This document shows, piece after piece, positions 4,524 to 5,221 of a DNA stretch of 5,221 nt. The notes under the pieces are model-generated. The model ran no database searches. It was not told the DNA's origin and saw nothing but the letters and a program-made list of their open reading frames with translations. Location of the stretch: contig CALFOB010000084.1 in assembly GCA_937919125.1 (NCBI GenBank), positions 1 through 5,221 on the forward strand, read 5' to 3'. This DNA comes from an uncultured Micrococcales bacterium (GTDB taxonomy: Bacteria; Actinomycetota; Actinomycetes; Actinomycetales; Microbacteriaceae). A program made the position numbers and the translations under genes. How positions within the stretch are numbered: position 1 is the first letter of the stretch; every line of letters starts with the position of its first letter.

Positions 4524-5221
4524 AATTACTTTCAAAGCAAGGGCCTTCAAGGTCGCCTTAGCCGATTCTTCTAAGTTGGCAGCATCGAGAGATTCAAGGC
4601 TGCGGTCACCCAATTCAATAATCATGCGTTCGGTCTTCTCTAGGGCACCAGAATCTTTGATTAGTTTCTGCATGAAAGCAATTTGGTGAGCGTCTAGTTC
4701 TCTAGAAGTTAGAAGCTCTTCAAAACTCTCCGCCATTGAAGGAGATCTCTCAGTCAATGCTTCAAGAGTTAGGGCAACCAACACAGTTCGCTTGCCCTCA
4801 CGAAGGTCATCTCCAGCAGGCTTACCGGTAACACTTGGATCACCAAACACACCAAGGATGTCATCTCGAAGTTGGAATGCAATACCTAGCGGAATACCAA
4901 ACTGAGTGAATTGGTTTAGCTTGGCTGGGTCTGCTCCTGCGAAGGCGGCACCAATTCTTAGAGGGGCTTCAATGCTGTATTTTGCTGTCTTATAGAGAAT
5001 GACTTTCTCAGCACGACCAACACCTTCGCTCACAGGTCTTGTTGCAGCAGCGTTTTCTTCAAGAACATCAAGATACTGACCAGCCATTACTTCAACTCTC
5101 ATCAAGCTGAATTCATCACGACATGCACTTTCAATCTCACGGTTAGGGGAGTGAAGTAGAGCATTACCGAAGATTTCGCTTGACCAACCAAGCATCAGAT
5201 CGCCAACCAGCACAGAACCTG
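4509..5221 (-). CDS. Polyprenyl diphosphate synthase (IdsA-type), N-terminal part outside the window
   Basis: This enzyme lengthens isoprenoid chains by adding isopentenyl diphosphate to an allylic diphosphate, giving products such as geranylgeranyl diphosphate. About 237 C-terminal residues are present. Counting from the GTG codon at 5213, the second aspartate-rich motif is QLRDDILGVFGD (114-125), followed by the actinobacterial GKPAGDDLREGKRT (130-143). GQYLD (45-49) and YKTAKYS (74-80) are also present. The reading frame stays open to the window edge (xCA GGT TCT GTG). The GTG at 5213 lies within the conserved GSVLVGDL segment, so it is an internal valine codon. The first DDxxD motif and the chain-length-determining residues therefore lie beyond base 5221. 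Family full length is roughly 350 residues. The gene corresponds in position to M. tuberculosis idsA2 (Rv2173). Its TAG stop overlaps the regulator's TAA by 4 bases. Product chain length cannot be judged from this part. Confidence 0.93.
   Translation of the reverse strand, partial: GSVLVGDLMLGWSSEIFGNALLHSPNREIESACRDEFSLMRVEVMAGQYLDVLEENAAATRPVSEGVGRAEKVILYKTAKYSIEAPLRIGAAFAGADPAKLNQFTQFGIPLGIAFQLRDDILGVFGDPSVTGKPAGDDLREGKRTVLVALTLEALTERSPSMAESFEELLTSRELDAHQIAFMQKLIKDSGALEKTERMIIELGDRSLESLDAANLEESAKATLKALALKVISRDA

Noticed and set aside
4509..5213. A complete 234-residue prenyltransferase starting at GTG 5213
   Set aside because: The GTG encodes an internal valine of the conserved GSVLVGDL segment, the frame stays open to the window edge, and the family's first DDxxD motif is missing, so the gene is cut by the window.

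Overview
The window reads as a compact, ordinary piece of an actinobacterial core chromosome, at about 45% G+C judged from a few sampled lines. Every gene has a recognisable counterpart in the Mycobacterium tuberculosis Rv2173-Rv2182c neighbourhood (idsA2, mptA, Rv2175c, pknL, aroG, plsC-type acyltransferase), in the same order and relative orientations. The modest G+C, frequent AGA arginine codons and near-absence of intergenic DNA suggest a reduced-genome actinobacterium. A freshwater or marine Microbacteriaceae-like (Rhodoluna/Aquiluna type) or Nanopelagicales-like lineage is my inference; the sequence alone does not settle which.

Layout, left to right. Bases 1-60 hold a short leader with a strong, doubled Shine-Dalgarno. 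A PlsC-family acyltransferase (61-735, +) is followed after 21 bases by a class II DAHP synthase (757-2124, +), probably in one transcript. Converging on it, with stop codons that touch, is a membrane Ser/Thr protein kinase of the PknL type with four extracellular PASTA repeats (2125-3963, -). A 174-base divergent intergenic region (3964-4137) carries a perfect 14-base palindrome, a longer imperfect hairpin and possible promoter elements. Next is an Rv2175c-family winged-helix DNA-binding protein (4138-4512, +). It converges with, and overlaps by 4 bases, a polyprenyl diphosphate synthase of the actinobacterial IdsA type (4509-5221, -), whose N-terminal part lies beyond the right edge.

How the parts fit together. 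In M. tuberculosis PknL phosphorylates Rv2175c and that phosphorylation controls its DNA binding, so the divergent kinase/regulator pair at the centre is probably a small signalling module that reads the cell wall through the PASTA ectodomain. The flanking genes are biosynthetic: membrane phospholipid acylation, entry into the shikimate pathway, and isoprenoid chain synthesis for lipid carriers, quinones or carotenoids. Whether the module controls them is not shown by the sequence.

I found no mobile element, CRISPR array, tRNA, rRNA or phage gene, and no previously undescribed system. The most useful leads are the operator-like structures between the kinase and the regulator, the conserved-position Thr9 in the regulator, the PASTA-bearing architecture of the kinase, and the two gene pairs that converge without any spacer.
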